In this document: positions 50,809-58,037 of the stretch, piece after piece
Layout of the letters: the number at the start of each line of letters is the position of its first letter
Position numbering within the stretch: position 1 is the stretch's first letter
Assembly (NCBI RefSeq): GCF_001577365.1
Contig: NZ_CP014513.1
Span: 4,216,001-4,280,000, forward strand
DNA: 64,000 bases
Direction of reading: 5' to 3'
From: Frondihabitans sp. PAMC 28766
GTDB lineage: Bacteria > Actinomycetota > Actinomycetes > Actinomycetales > Microbacteriaceae
Translations under genes and position numbers: made by a program
The notes under the pieces: generated by a model
What the model was told of the DNA's origin: nothing
Databases searched by the model: none
The model's input: the letters and a program-made list of their open reading frames with translations, nothing else

Positions 50809-52035
50809 GTGGCCGATCGCCTCACCGTCGTCGTCGGAATCAGCGGGGGCATCGCCGCCTACAAGGCCGTCGGCGTGGTGCGGCTGCTGGTCAAGGCCGG
50901 CCACGACGTCCATGTCGTGCCCACCCCGGCGGCTCTGCAGTTCGTCGGGCTGCCCACCCTCGAGGCCCTCAGCCGAAACCCGGTGACCGCGTCGCTCTAC
51001 GACGACGTCGCCGCCGTCCGGCACGTGGCGCTCGGGCAGGCCGCCGACCTGGTGATCGTCGCCCCCACCACCGCGAACACGCTCGCGAAGCTCGCCACGG
51101 GGCTCGCCGACGACCTGCTCGGCACCACGATCCTCGCGACGAAGGCACCGGTCGTGGTGGCGCCGGCGATGCACACCGAGATGTGGCAGAACGCGGCGAC
51201 GCAGCACAACGTCGAGGTGCTGCGGTCGCGGGGTGTGACAATCGTGGGCCCCGAGTCGGGGCAGCTCACCGGGGCCGACAGCGGGCCGGGGCGGATGAGC
51301 GAGCCGGAGGACATCGTCGCGGCAGCTCTCGCGATCCTGCAGCCCCCGACGACTCCGCAGGATCTCGCGGGCCTCGACGTGGTCGTCTCGGCCGGCGGTA
51401 CCCGCGAGCCCCTCGACCCCGTGCGCTTTCTCGGCAACCGGTCGAGCGGCAAGCAGGGCGTGGCGCTTGCCGTCGCTGCTCTCGCCCGGGGTGCCCTGGT
51501 CACGCTCGTGGCCGCGCATCTCGAGGTGCCGGTGCCGGTCGACGCCCGGCTCACCGTGGTCGACGTCACGACGGCCCTCTCACTGTCCGAGGCGATGACG
51601 GCCGCTGCCAACAGGGCGGACATCGTCGTGATGGCAGCGGCCGTGGCCGACTACCGCCCGGTCGAGGTCAGCGACGGCAAGATCAAAAAGGAGACCGGTG
51701 ACGGCACCCTCACCCTGCGGCTCGTCGAGAACCCCGACATCCTCGCCGGGCTGACCGCGGCACGGCGCCCCGGGCAGGTGATCGTCGGCTTCGCGGCCGA
51801 GACCGCGGCCGATCGAGACGAGCTTGTGACGCTCGGGCGTGCGAAAGCCCAGCGGAAGGGCGCCGACCTGCTCGCCCTCAACGCCGTCGGCTGGGCGCAG
51901 GGCTTCGGCACCGACGACAACACGGTGCTGCTGCTCGACGAGGCGGGCGCTCTCGTCGCCGAGGCGACGGGCGCGAAGTCGGCAGTGGCCGACGCGGTGC
52001 TCACGGCCGCCCTGAGTGTGCGCGCTTCGCGCTAG
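50809..52035 (+). CDS. coaBC: Bifunctional phosphopantothenoylcysteine decarboxylase / phosphopantothenate-cysteine ligase
   Basis: A 408-residue fusion making 4'-phosphopantetheine for coenzyme A. CoaC domain about 1-180: VGISGGIAAYKAVGVVRLLV, NTLAKLATGLADDLL and VVAPAMHTEMW. CoaB domain about 185-400: VVSAGGTREPLDPVRFLGNR, SSGKQGVALAVAAL, AAVADYRPVEVSDGKIKKE. The flexible-loop region is LTGADSGPGRMSEP, lacking the cysteine of the E. coli CGDIGPGRM motif; other actinobacteria seem to lack it too. The start is GTG at 50809 with GGAGGAG 6 bp upstream. Confidence 0.94.
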   Translation: MADRLTVVVGISGGIAAYKAVGVVRLLVKAGHDVHVVPTPAALQFVGLPTLEALSRNPVTASLYDDVAAVRHVALGQAADLVIVAPTTANTLAKLATGLADDLLGTTILATKAPVVVAPAMHTEMWQNAATQHNVEVLRSRGVTIVGPESGQLTGADSGPGRMSEPEDIVAAALAILQPPTTPQDLAGLDVVVSAGGTREPLDPVRFLGNRSSGKQGVALAVAALARGALVTLVAAHLEVPVPVDARLTVVDVTTALSLSEAMTAAANRADIVVMAAAVADYRPVEVSDGKIKKETGDGTLTLRLVENPDILAGLTAARRPGQVIVGFAAETAADRDELVTLGRAKAQRKGADLLALNAVGWAQGFGTDDNTVLLLDEAGALVAEATGAKSAVADAVLTAALSVRASR

Positions 52036-52109
52036 CCCGACGAGCCCTGCCGCCCCGTTCCCCGACCCGCCCGGCCCCGAGCCGCCCCGCGCCAGCCCGC
52101 TCCGCCCGT

Positions 52110-52204
52110 CCCTGGTTGGTAAAACCGGACTTCAGGTCGAAGCCGACCGACACGTCCCACCATTCGGTCGACGCCACGTCCGATGTCCGGTTTCGCCAAC
52201 CGGG
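52110..52204. repeat. Palindromic element copy 13
   Basis: Ends CCCTGGTTGGTAAAACCGGA and TCCGGTTTCGCCAACCGGG. The GGTTGG/CCAACC ends pair perfectly. It lies 75 bp after coaBC. Confidence 0.88.
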
Positions 52205-52306
52205 CCGACCCCGAGAGCGCCTCGCCCGGTGCCCGCGCTCCGACGGGCCGACCCCGAGAGCGCTCCGCCCGGTGCCCGCGCTCCACCGGGCCGGCCCCGA
52301 GCGCCC
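52201..52306. repeat. 43-bp tandem repeat starting at the end of palindromic copy 13
   Basis: Two full and one partial unit starting CGGGCCGACCCCGAGAGCGC at 52201, 52244 and 52287. The first base of the array coincides with the element's end. Confidence 0.85.
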
Positions 52307-52322
52307 CTGCCCGCAACTCGGG

Positions 52323-52787
52323 TCAGCGGCCGGCGTCGCCCATCGACCGGTTCAGCGAGAAGATGAGGCTGGACAGGATGCGCCGGGTGGCGACCTGATC
52401 GTCGACGGTCAGCCCCTCGAGCATCTGCTTCTCGATGCCCCTGACGACGACCGTCGCCTTCGCGAGACTCCGGCGGCCCGCCGGGGTGAGGCTCGTGGGC
52501 AGCGCCTTGCCCACAGGAGCCTCCGTGGGGCGGGTCACTTGGCCGTCGCGCTCGAGCGACTGCAGGAGGACGTTCATCGACTGCCGGGTCACGAACGTGC
52601 CCCGGGCGAGGTCGGAGTTGGACAGGCCGGGGCGCTGCGCCAGCAATTCGAGGCACGAGTAGTGCGTCACCGTCATCCCGAGCGGGCGGAGGACCGCTTC
52701 CATCGCAGCGCGCAGCGCACTGGAGGCCTGCTTCAGCAGATACCCCAGAGATGTTTCCAGGTCGACGCCCTCATCCGCTTGACTCAT
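52323..52787 (-). CDS. MarR-family transcriptional regulator
   Basis: A 154-residue MarR protein: LGMTVTHYSCLELLAQRPGL, SNSDLARGTFVTRQSMNVLL (recognition helix) and SLERDGQVTRP with the wing. Start ATG at 52787 (MSQADEGVDL); an upstream ATG at 52823 would run through the operators. It is divergent from a VOC-family gene 62 bp away with two palindromes between, so it very likely controls that gene and itself. Confidence 0.9.
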   Translation of the reverse strand: MSQADEGVDLETSLGYLLKQASSALRAAMEAVLRPLGMTVTHYSCLELLAQRPGLSNSDLARGTFVTRQSMNVLLQSLERDGQVTRPTEAPVGKALPTSLTPAGRRSLAKATVVVRGIEKQMLEGLTVDDQVATRRILSSLIFSLNRSMGDAGR

Positions 52788-52830
52788 GTCAGCATTCTGA
52801 CATAGGTTGATGCGTGTCAACAAACTGACA
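52786..52830. promoter_or_regulatory. Two MarR operator candidates
   Basis: ATGTCAG-CATT-CTGACAT (52786-52803) covers the MarR gene's own start codon, and TGTCA-ACAAAC-TGACA (52815-52830) lies 20 bp from the VOC start. Both share TGTCA half sites, centres 28 bp apart. This arrangement would repress both divergent genes. Confidence 0.65.
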
Positions 52831-52849
52831 AACGAAACGGAGCATCACC

Positions 52850-53218
52850 ATGGCTGTCACCGGACCCGACTTCATCAACCTCCAGGCGACCGACCTCGCC
52901 GCATCGCAGGCGTTCTACGAGCACTACCTCGGCCTCGTCCGGTCGCAGGCAGGGCCCCCTCACGCCGTCGTCTTCGAGACGACGCCCATCGCCTTCGCCC
53001 TGCGCGACGTCATCCCCGGCACCGACATCGCATCCACCCCGCAACCCGGCATCGGGGCTGCGATCTGGCTTCACGCGACCGATGTCCAGGCCATCCACGA
53101 CGCCCTCGTGGCCGACGGCAAGACGATCGTCTCCAGCCCGATCGACGGCCCCTTCGGCCGCACGTTCACCTTCGCCGACCCCGACGGCTACCAGATCACC
53201 CTCCACGACCGCGCCTGA
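52850..53218 (+). CDS. VOC-family protein (glyoxalase/bleomycin-resistance fold)
   Basis: A 122-residue VOC protein: DFINLQATDLAASQAFYEHY, LGLVRSQAGPPHAVVFE and the ending RTFTFADPDGYQITLHD are typical. AACGGAG lies 8 bp before the ATG. It is the likely target of the divergent MarR regulator, suggesting a role in resistance or detoxification, e.g. sequestration or ring-cleavage. Substrate unknown. Confidence 0.88.
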   Translation: MAVTGPDFINLQATDLAASQAFYEHYLGLVRSQAGPPHAVVFETTPIAFALRDVIPGTDIASTPQPGIGAAIWLHATDVQAIHDALVADGKTIVSSPIDGPFGRTFTFADPDGYQITLHDRA

Positions 53219-53250
53219 GCGGCGCACGGTGACGGCGGGCTAGGCCCCGT

Positions 53251-54579
53251 TCAGTACTGGATCTTCTTCGAGCAGGTCTTCTGCGCGGCGGTCTGCCCCG
53301 TGACCGACGGCGGCAACGTCACCGTCGACGTCGAGCCGGCCGAGGTCGTGGGCGTGCTCGTGGGAGCCGACGACGTCGACGGTGAGGCGGACGCAGAAGC
53401 CGAGGTCGACGGCGAGGCCGACGAACTCGGCTGCACCGACGCGCCGTCCCCGGTCGTCCCGGTCAGCACCAGGGGCTGGTCGGCGACGAGAGCCTGGTTG
53501 ACCTGCTGCGCCGCGTACTCGCTAGGGATCACGCGGTTGATGTTCGTCGGATCCTCACCGACCGGGTACTGCAAGAAGACCATGTTGGAGAGCCCCACCG
53601 TCCGCACCGCTTGGAACACACCGAGCAGGAAGGAGGGGGTGACGGTGTCGGAGTAGGTGGTGTTCTCGGTGACCGCCTTGGCGATCTTGTAGAGCGTGAA
53701 CGGGTTGCTCAGGGTGCCGCTCGACGTCAGCTGGCGCGCGAGAGACGACATGAACACCTGCTGGTTCGAGATGCGGCCGAGGTCGGACCCGTCGCCGACG
53801 CCGTGCCGGCTGCGCAGGAAGGCGAGCGCCTGGCCGCCCACCAGCGTGTGCTCGCCGGCCGACAGGTTGAGCGCGGGGGTGACGTTGTCGTCGACGATTG
53901 GCGTGGCGAGACACACGTTCACGCCGCCGACCGCGGTCGAGATCGCGGCGGTGCCGGCGAAGGTGACGCTCGCGGCGTAGGGGATGTTGAGGCCGGTGAG
54001 CTTCTCGATGGTCAGCACGGCGCACTGCAGCCCGTGGGCCTCGTCGCCGCCACGGCTGAGAGCTGTGTTGAGCATGTCCTGCGACGACGCGTACGAGTAG
54101 CCGCCGCCGGCCGTGGGGCAGGCGGGGATGGGGATCTCGAGGTCGCGAGGGAAGCTGACGACGGACGCGCTCTTATGGTCGGCCGAGATGTGCAGCAGGA
54201 TGTTGACGTCGTTGTTGCCGGCCCCCTGCGAGGCGGCCTGGTCGGCGGCGTCGCCGTACCCCGCCTGACCCGACCGGGTGTCCGACCCGATCACGAGCAT
54301 GTTGACCTCGCCGACGGATTCGCCGGCGGGAGCGGAGGGCAGCGGCGTCGCGGTGTGCCCGGGCAGCTGAGCCAAGTGCACGGGCGGTTTCGTCGACGTG
54401 ACGACGTCGTGCAGAGCGTAGGCAGCGACCCCGGTCGTGCTGATCAGCACGACCGCGACGACGACTCCGACGAGCTTCCCGAGCGCGCCCACGGGGTGCG
54501 AGCGCCCCAGCCGTCCGTGCCGGATCTGCCCGGCAGCCGTTCTGCCCGCCGCGCTCGACGTCGTACCGCTAGCCGCCAT
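53251..54579 (-). CDS. LCP-family (LytR-CpsA-Psr) cell-wall glycopolymer transferase
   Basis: A 442-residue membrane-anchored protein. A cytoplasmic Ser/Thr/Ala lead and one TM helix (LVGVVVAVVLISTTGVAAYA, about residues 33-53) precede the LCP catalytic domain: VNMLVIGSDTRSGQ, ASVVSFPRDLEIPIPA with the key Arg and Asp, and LAFLRSRHGVGDGSDLGRIS. These ligases attach teichoic acid or arabinogalactan-type polymers to peptidoglycan. The last 70 residues are a Ser/Thr/Pro-rich tail ending CSKKIQY. Its upstream region 54580-54690 is rich in short CAGTG/CACTG and TCACAGT palindromes. Confidence 0.9.
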   Translation of the reverse strand: MAASGTTSSAAGRTAAGQIRHGRLGRSHPVGALGKLVGVVVAVVLISTTGVAAYALHDVVTSTKPPVHLAQLPGHTATPLPSAPAGESVGEVNMLVIGSDTRSGQAGYGDAADQAASQGAGNNDVNILLHISADHKSASVVSFPRDLEIPIPACPTAGGGYSYASSQDMLNTALSRGGDEAHGLQCAVLTIEKLTGLNIPYAASVTFAGTAAISTAVGGVNVCLATPIVDDNVTPALNLSAGEHTLVGGQALAFLRSRHGVGDGSDLGRISNQQVFMSSLARQLTSSGTLSNPFTLYKIAKAVTENTTYSDTVTPSFLLGVFQAVRTVGLSNMVFLQYPVGEDPTNINRVIPSEYAAQQVNQALVADQPLVLTGTTGDGASVQPSSSASPSTSASASASPSTSSAPTSTPTTSAGSTSTVTLPPSVTGQTAAQKTCSKKIQY

Positions 54580-54742
54580 TGCCGCCCCTCGCCCGGTCCC
54601 CGAGAGCCGGTGCTCTCAGTGGTCACTGTGAACCCGGTGCTCACAGTCAACTCTGATCACACTGATAACAGAGTTCGTGTGCAACCCTAGGCGACGCGAC
54701 CCGGGGATCCGAGCAGTTCGCGGCCCCTTTTCGGGGCGGGCC

Positions 54743-55492
54743 TCAGCCGGCCAGCTCAGCGGGCTGGCGCTGGGCGACGGGGCGGAGGCCCTGGTGGGGC
54801 GTCCGCAGACGCTCGACGAACTGAACGATCTGGGCGGCGACCTGCCGGTGCGTGATGTCGTTCAGCACGTCGTGCTTGCCGTCGTCGAGCACGAACAGGC
54901 GCGCCTCGGGCAGGGAGTCGTAGACGACGAAGGCGGCCTCGGCCGAGCTGATGACGTCGTTCTCGCCGTGCAGCACGAGGGCGGGCACCAGGATGCCACG
55001 GGCCAGCTCGTCGGTCACCTCGTCGGAGGCGTCGGTGCGGGTCAGCTCACCCGACTCCAGCACGCCGTCGGCGGCGAGCTTGCCGCGGTGCACCGGGCAC
55101 GCCGTCCGGGCCTCGATCTCGGCGGCCCCGTCGACACTGCCGGCACCGGCCTCGGTCAGGGCTCCGGCCGAGACGACTCCGGTGGCACCGAGGCGGCCGT
55201 CGGCGATCGCGCGCCAGGCGAGGGCGGCCCCGGAGTCGGAGCCGACGACGACGCGGGGGCCGGCTTCGGTGGCGTCGAACTCGGCGGCGGCAGCGGCCAC
55301 GACCTCGTCCGCCGCCGAGCGCGAGTCGCCGAACGCCACCACGCGGTAGCCGTCGACGGCGATCCGGTTGGCGAAGCGCTCGTACACCTCGGGGGTCTCG
55401 CCGCGGCCGCCGAGCACCACGATGGTGCCGCGCACGACGACGCCGGCGGCGGGGGTGCGCTCGAGACGAGCGGGCGTAGAGGAAGAAGTCAT
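54743..55492 (-). CDS. Alpha/beta hydrolase
   Basis: A 249-residue hydrolase. VVRGTIVVLGGRGETPEVYE (oxyanion region), nucleophile elbow VVGSDSGAALAW (GSDSG), VPALVLHGENDVISSAE with the acid Asp and a late DDGKHDVLNDI with His make a full catalytic triad. This resembles lysophospholipase-like serine hydrolases. The ATG at 55492 is used. It is divergent from the metY-like gene (98-bp gap). Confidence 0.82.
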   Translation of the reverse strand: MTSSSTPARLERTPAAGVVVRGTIVVLGGRGETPEVYERFANRIAVDGYRVVAFGDSRSAADEVVAAAAAEFDATEAGPRVVVGSDSGAALAWRAIADGRLGATGVVSAGALTEAGAGSVDGAAEIEARTACPVHRGKLAADGVLESGELTRTDASDEVTDELARGILVPALVLHGENDVISSAEAAFVVYDSLPEARLFVLDDGKHDVLNDITHRQVAAQIVQFVERLRTPHQGLRPVAQRQPAELAG

Positions 55493-55590
55493 GTCACAAA
55501 TCGTCTCTCGGCTCGCGGCGGGGTGGGGATTTGTTACGAATTGCAACCGTCACCTGTCGTTCACGCCCCGCGAGAGAGGAGACTCGAGCG

Positions 55591-56949
55591 GTGACTGACG
55601 AGAAGACCCCGACCAGCCCGGCCACTACTCAGATCCACGGCGGCGTGGTGCCGCGCGAGACGCAGAACACCGTGGCGACGCCCATCTTCCAGACGGCCGC
55701 CTACGAGTTCGACGACCTCGCCACGGCTCAGGCGATCTTCGCGCTCGAGAAGCCCGGCAACCTCTACAGCCGCAACGCGAACCCGACCCAGGCGGTGTTC
55801 GAGCGTCGCATGGCAGCGCTCGAGGGCGGCGTCGCGGCCCTCGGCGTGGGCTCCGGCCAGGCGGCCGTCGCCGTCACGCTCCTGTCGCTCGTCAAGACCG
55901 GCCAGCACATCGTGGCGCCGGCTCAGCTCTACGGCGGCACCATCGACCTGCTGACCGACTCGTTCGCCGACTTCGGCATCGAGGTGACGCTGGTCGACCA
56001 GGACGACCTCGACGCCTGGCGCAGAGCGATCCGCCCGAACACCCGGGTGCTCTTCGCCGAGGGCATCGGCAACCCGACCGCCACCGTGCTGCCGATGGCC
56101 GAGGTCGCCGAGATCGCTCACGCGGCGGGCGTGCCGCTCGTCATCGACTCGACGCTCGCGACCCCGATCCTGCAGCGCCCCAAAGACTTCGGGGCCGACT
56201 TCGTCGTGCACTCGGCCACGAAGTTCCTCGGCGGCCACGGCTCGTCGATCGCGGGCGTGATCGTCGACCTCGGCACGTTCGACTTCGGTGCCGAGCCTCG
56301 GAAGTGGCCGCAGTTCACCGAGCCGTACAAGCGTGTCGGCGGCGTCGTGCTCTGGGAGCGCTTCGGACGCGACAAGAGCGCCTTCCTGGTCTACGCCAAG
56401 ACGAAGTGGGTGCACGACCTCGGGCCGTCGCTCTCGCCGTTCAACTCGTTCCAGATCCTCCAGGGCATCGAGACCCTCGACCTGCGCGTGTCGCGGCAGT
56501 CGGCGTCAGCCCTGGCGATCGCCGAGTTCCTCGAGGCGCATCCTGCGGTCTCGAAGGTCAACCACCCGGGGCTGGCCTCGAGCCCGTATCACGAGCTCGC
56601 GGCCCGCTACCTGCCGAAGGGCTCGGGCGCCGTCTTCTCGTTCGACGTCGCCGCGGGCGAGGACGCCGTCGCGACCGTTGTCGACTCCCTCGGCGTCTTC
56701 TCGCTCGTCGCCAACATCGGCGACGTCCGCAGCCTCGTGATCCAGCCGGCGACCACGACCCACAGCCACCTCACAGAAGACCAGCTGCGCGACGCCGGCT
56801 TCTCGCGGGCGACCATCCGTCTCAGCATCGGGCTCGAAGACGTGCAGGATCTCATCGCCGACCTCGGCCAGGCACTGGACACGGTCGTCCCGGCCACCGT
56901 GCCGTCCGCTGCAGGCGTCGTCGGCAGCACCGCATCACGAAAGGACTGA
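55591..56949 (+). CDS. metY: O-acetylhomoserine/O-acetylserine sulfhydrylase (MetY type)
   Basis: A 452-residue Cys/Met-metabolism PLP enzyme making homocysteine from O-acetylhomoserine and sulfide. PLP Lys in VVHSATKFLGGHGSSIAGVI; substrate and cofactor residues in NLYSRNANPTQAVFERRMAA, EGIGNPTATVLPMAEVAEI and VIQPATTTHSHL. Start GTG at 55591 with GAGAGGAGA 8 bp upstream. The SsuD-like monooxygenase starts 2 bp after its stop, linking sulfide assimilation with organosulfur oxidation. Confidence 0.9.
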   Translation: MTDEKTPTSPATTQIHGGVVPRETQNTVATPIFQTAAYEFDDLATAQAIFALEKPGNLYSRNANPTQAVFERRMAALEGGVAALGVGSGQAAVAVTLLSLVKTGQHIVAPAQLYGGTIDLLTDSFADFGIEVTLVDQDDLDAWRRAIRPNTRVLFAEGIGNPTATVLPMAEVAEIAHAAGVPLVIDSTLATPILQRPKDFGADFVVHSATKFLGGHGSSIAGVIVDLGTFDFGAEPRKWPQFTEPYKRVGGVVLWERFGRDKSAFLVYAKTKWVHDLGPSLSPFNSFQILQGIETLDLRVSRQSASALAIAEFLEAHPAVSKVNHPGLASSPYHELAARYLPKGSGAVFSFDVAAGEDAVATVVDSLGVFSLVANIGDVRSLVIQPATTTHSHLTEDQLRDAGFSRATIRLSIGLEDVQDLIADLGQALDTVVPATVPSAAGVVGSTASRKD

Positions 56950-56951
56950 CC

Positions 56952-58015
56952 ATGCACTTCGGCTACTGGACCCCGGTCTACGGGGGCTTCCTCCGCAACG
57001 TCGGCGACGAGGGCATGCCCGCCGCGTGGTCGTACATCAAGCAGATTTCGCAACAGGCCGATCGCCTGGGCTACCACACCACTCTCGTGCCCGAGCTCTA
57101 CCTCAACGACCGCAAAGGCATCGACGCCCCGTCGCTCGAGGCGTGGTCGCTCTCGACCGGCATCCTCGCGGTCACCGAGCGTCTGCGCGTCATGACCGCG
57201 GTTCGCCCCGGCTTCCACCTGCCGGCCGTGATCGCGAAAGCGACGAGCACGATCAGCGACATCGCCGGCCTCTCCCCGAGGGCGCGAGCCGCTTCGCTCT
57301 GAACGTCGTCGCGGCCTGGTGGGCCGAGGAGGCCAAGCAGTACGGCGGCGTCTTCACCACGCACGACCGGCGCTACGAGCAGGCGACCGAGTTCGTCGAG
57401 ATCCTGCACGGGATGTGGACCGAGCCTCGCTTCGACTACGACGGCGCGTTCTGGAAGGCCGAGGGCGCGATCCTCGAGCCCAAGCCGGCGGCCCTGCCTG
57501 CCATCTTCGCCGGCGGCGAGAGCGAGGCCGGCCGCGAGGCGATCGCCGCGTTCGCGGACAGCTACGTGCTGCACGGCGGCACCCTCGACGAGGTGGCCGA
57601 CAAGGTGCAGGACATGGACGAGCGGCGCCTCCGGATCACGGGCGAGCGCTTTCGCGAGTACGGCATGGCCGCCTACGTCATCGTGCGCGACACCGAGGCC
57701 GAGGCCCAGAAAGAGCTCGACCGCATCACCGAGGTCGATCCGGACTCGCCCGGCTACGCCTCGTTCGAGGAGTTCCGCGCGCACTCGAACCTCGACGTCG
57801 AGCTCTCGAAGCGCGAGTACTCGGTCGGCACCCGCGGCCTCCGCCCGAACCTCGTCGGCACGCCCGAGCAGGTCGCCGACAAGATCCGGGCCTACCAGGA
57901 TGCAGGTCTGACGCTGCTCCTGATCCAGTCGAGCCCGCTCGACGAAGAGCTCGAGCGCATCGCGCGCGACGTCTTCCCGCTCGTCCCGGCGCGGGCCGCG
58001 ACTCCCGTCGTCTGA
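56952..58015 (+). pseudogene. Frameshifted LLM monooxygenase, alkanesulfonate/sulfone type
   Basis: It starts MHFGYWTPVYGGFLRNVGDE, characteristic of the SsuD/SfnG-like branch that releases sulfite from organosulfur compounds with FMNH2. It runs through HTTLVPELYLNDRKG to SDIAGLSP, where the CCCC at 57274-57277 needs one added base to continue EGASRFALNVVAAWWAEEAK, LPAIFAGGESEAGREA and NLVGTPEQVADKIRAYQDAG, for 354 residues. Its start is 2 bp after metY, so a sulfur-scavenging role fits. The gene may be intact in reality. Confidence 0.85.
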
Positions 58016-58037
58016 GGTCGCGCGAAATCGGCTTCCG

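Noticed and set aside
4168-52204. Palindromic elements as simple rho-independent terminators
   Set aside because: They lack consistent T-tracts, occur in pairs, upstream of genes and inside two genes, so termination alone does not explain them.
55493-55590. SAM or other riboswitch upstream of metY
   Set aside because: The gap is only 98 bp and no riboswitch-like paired architecture could be identified by eye.
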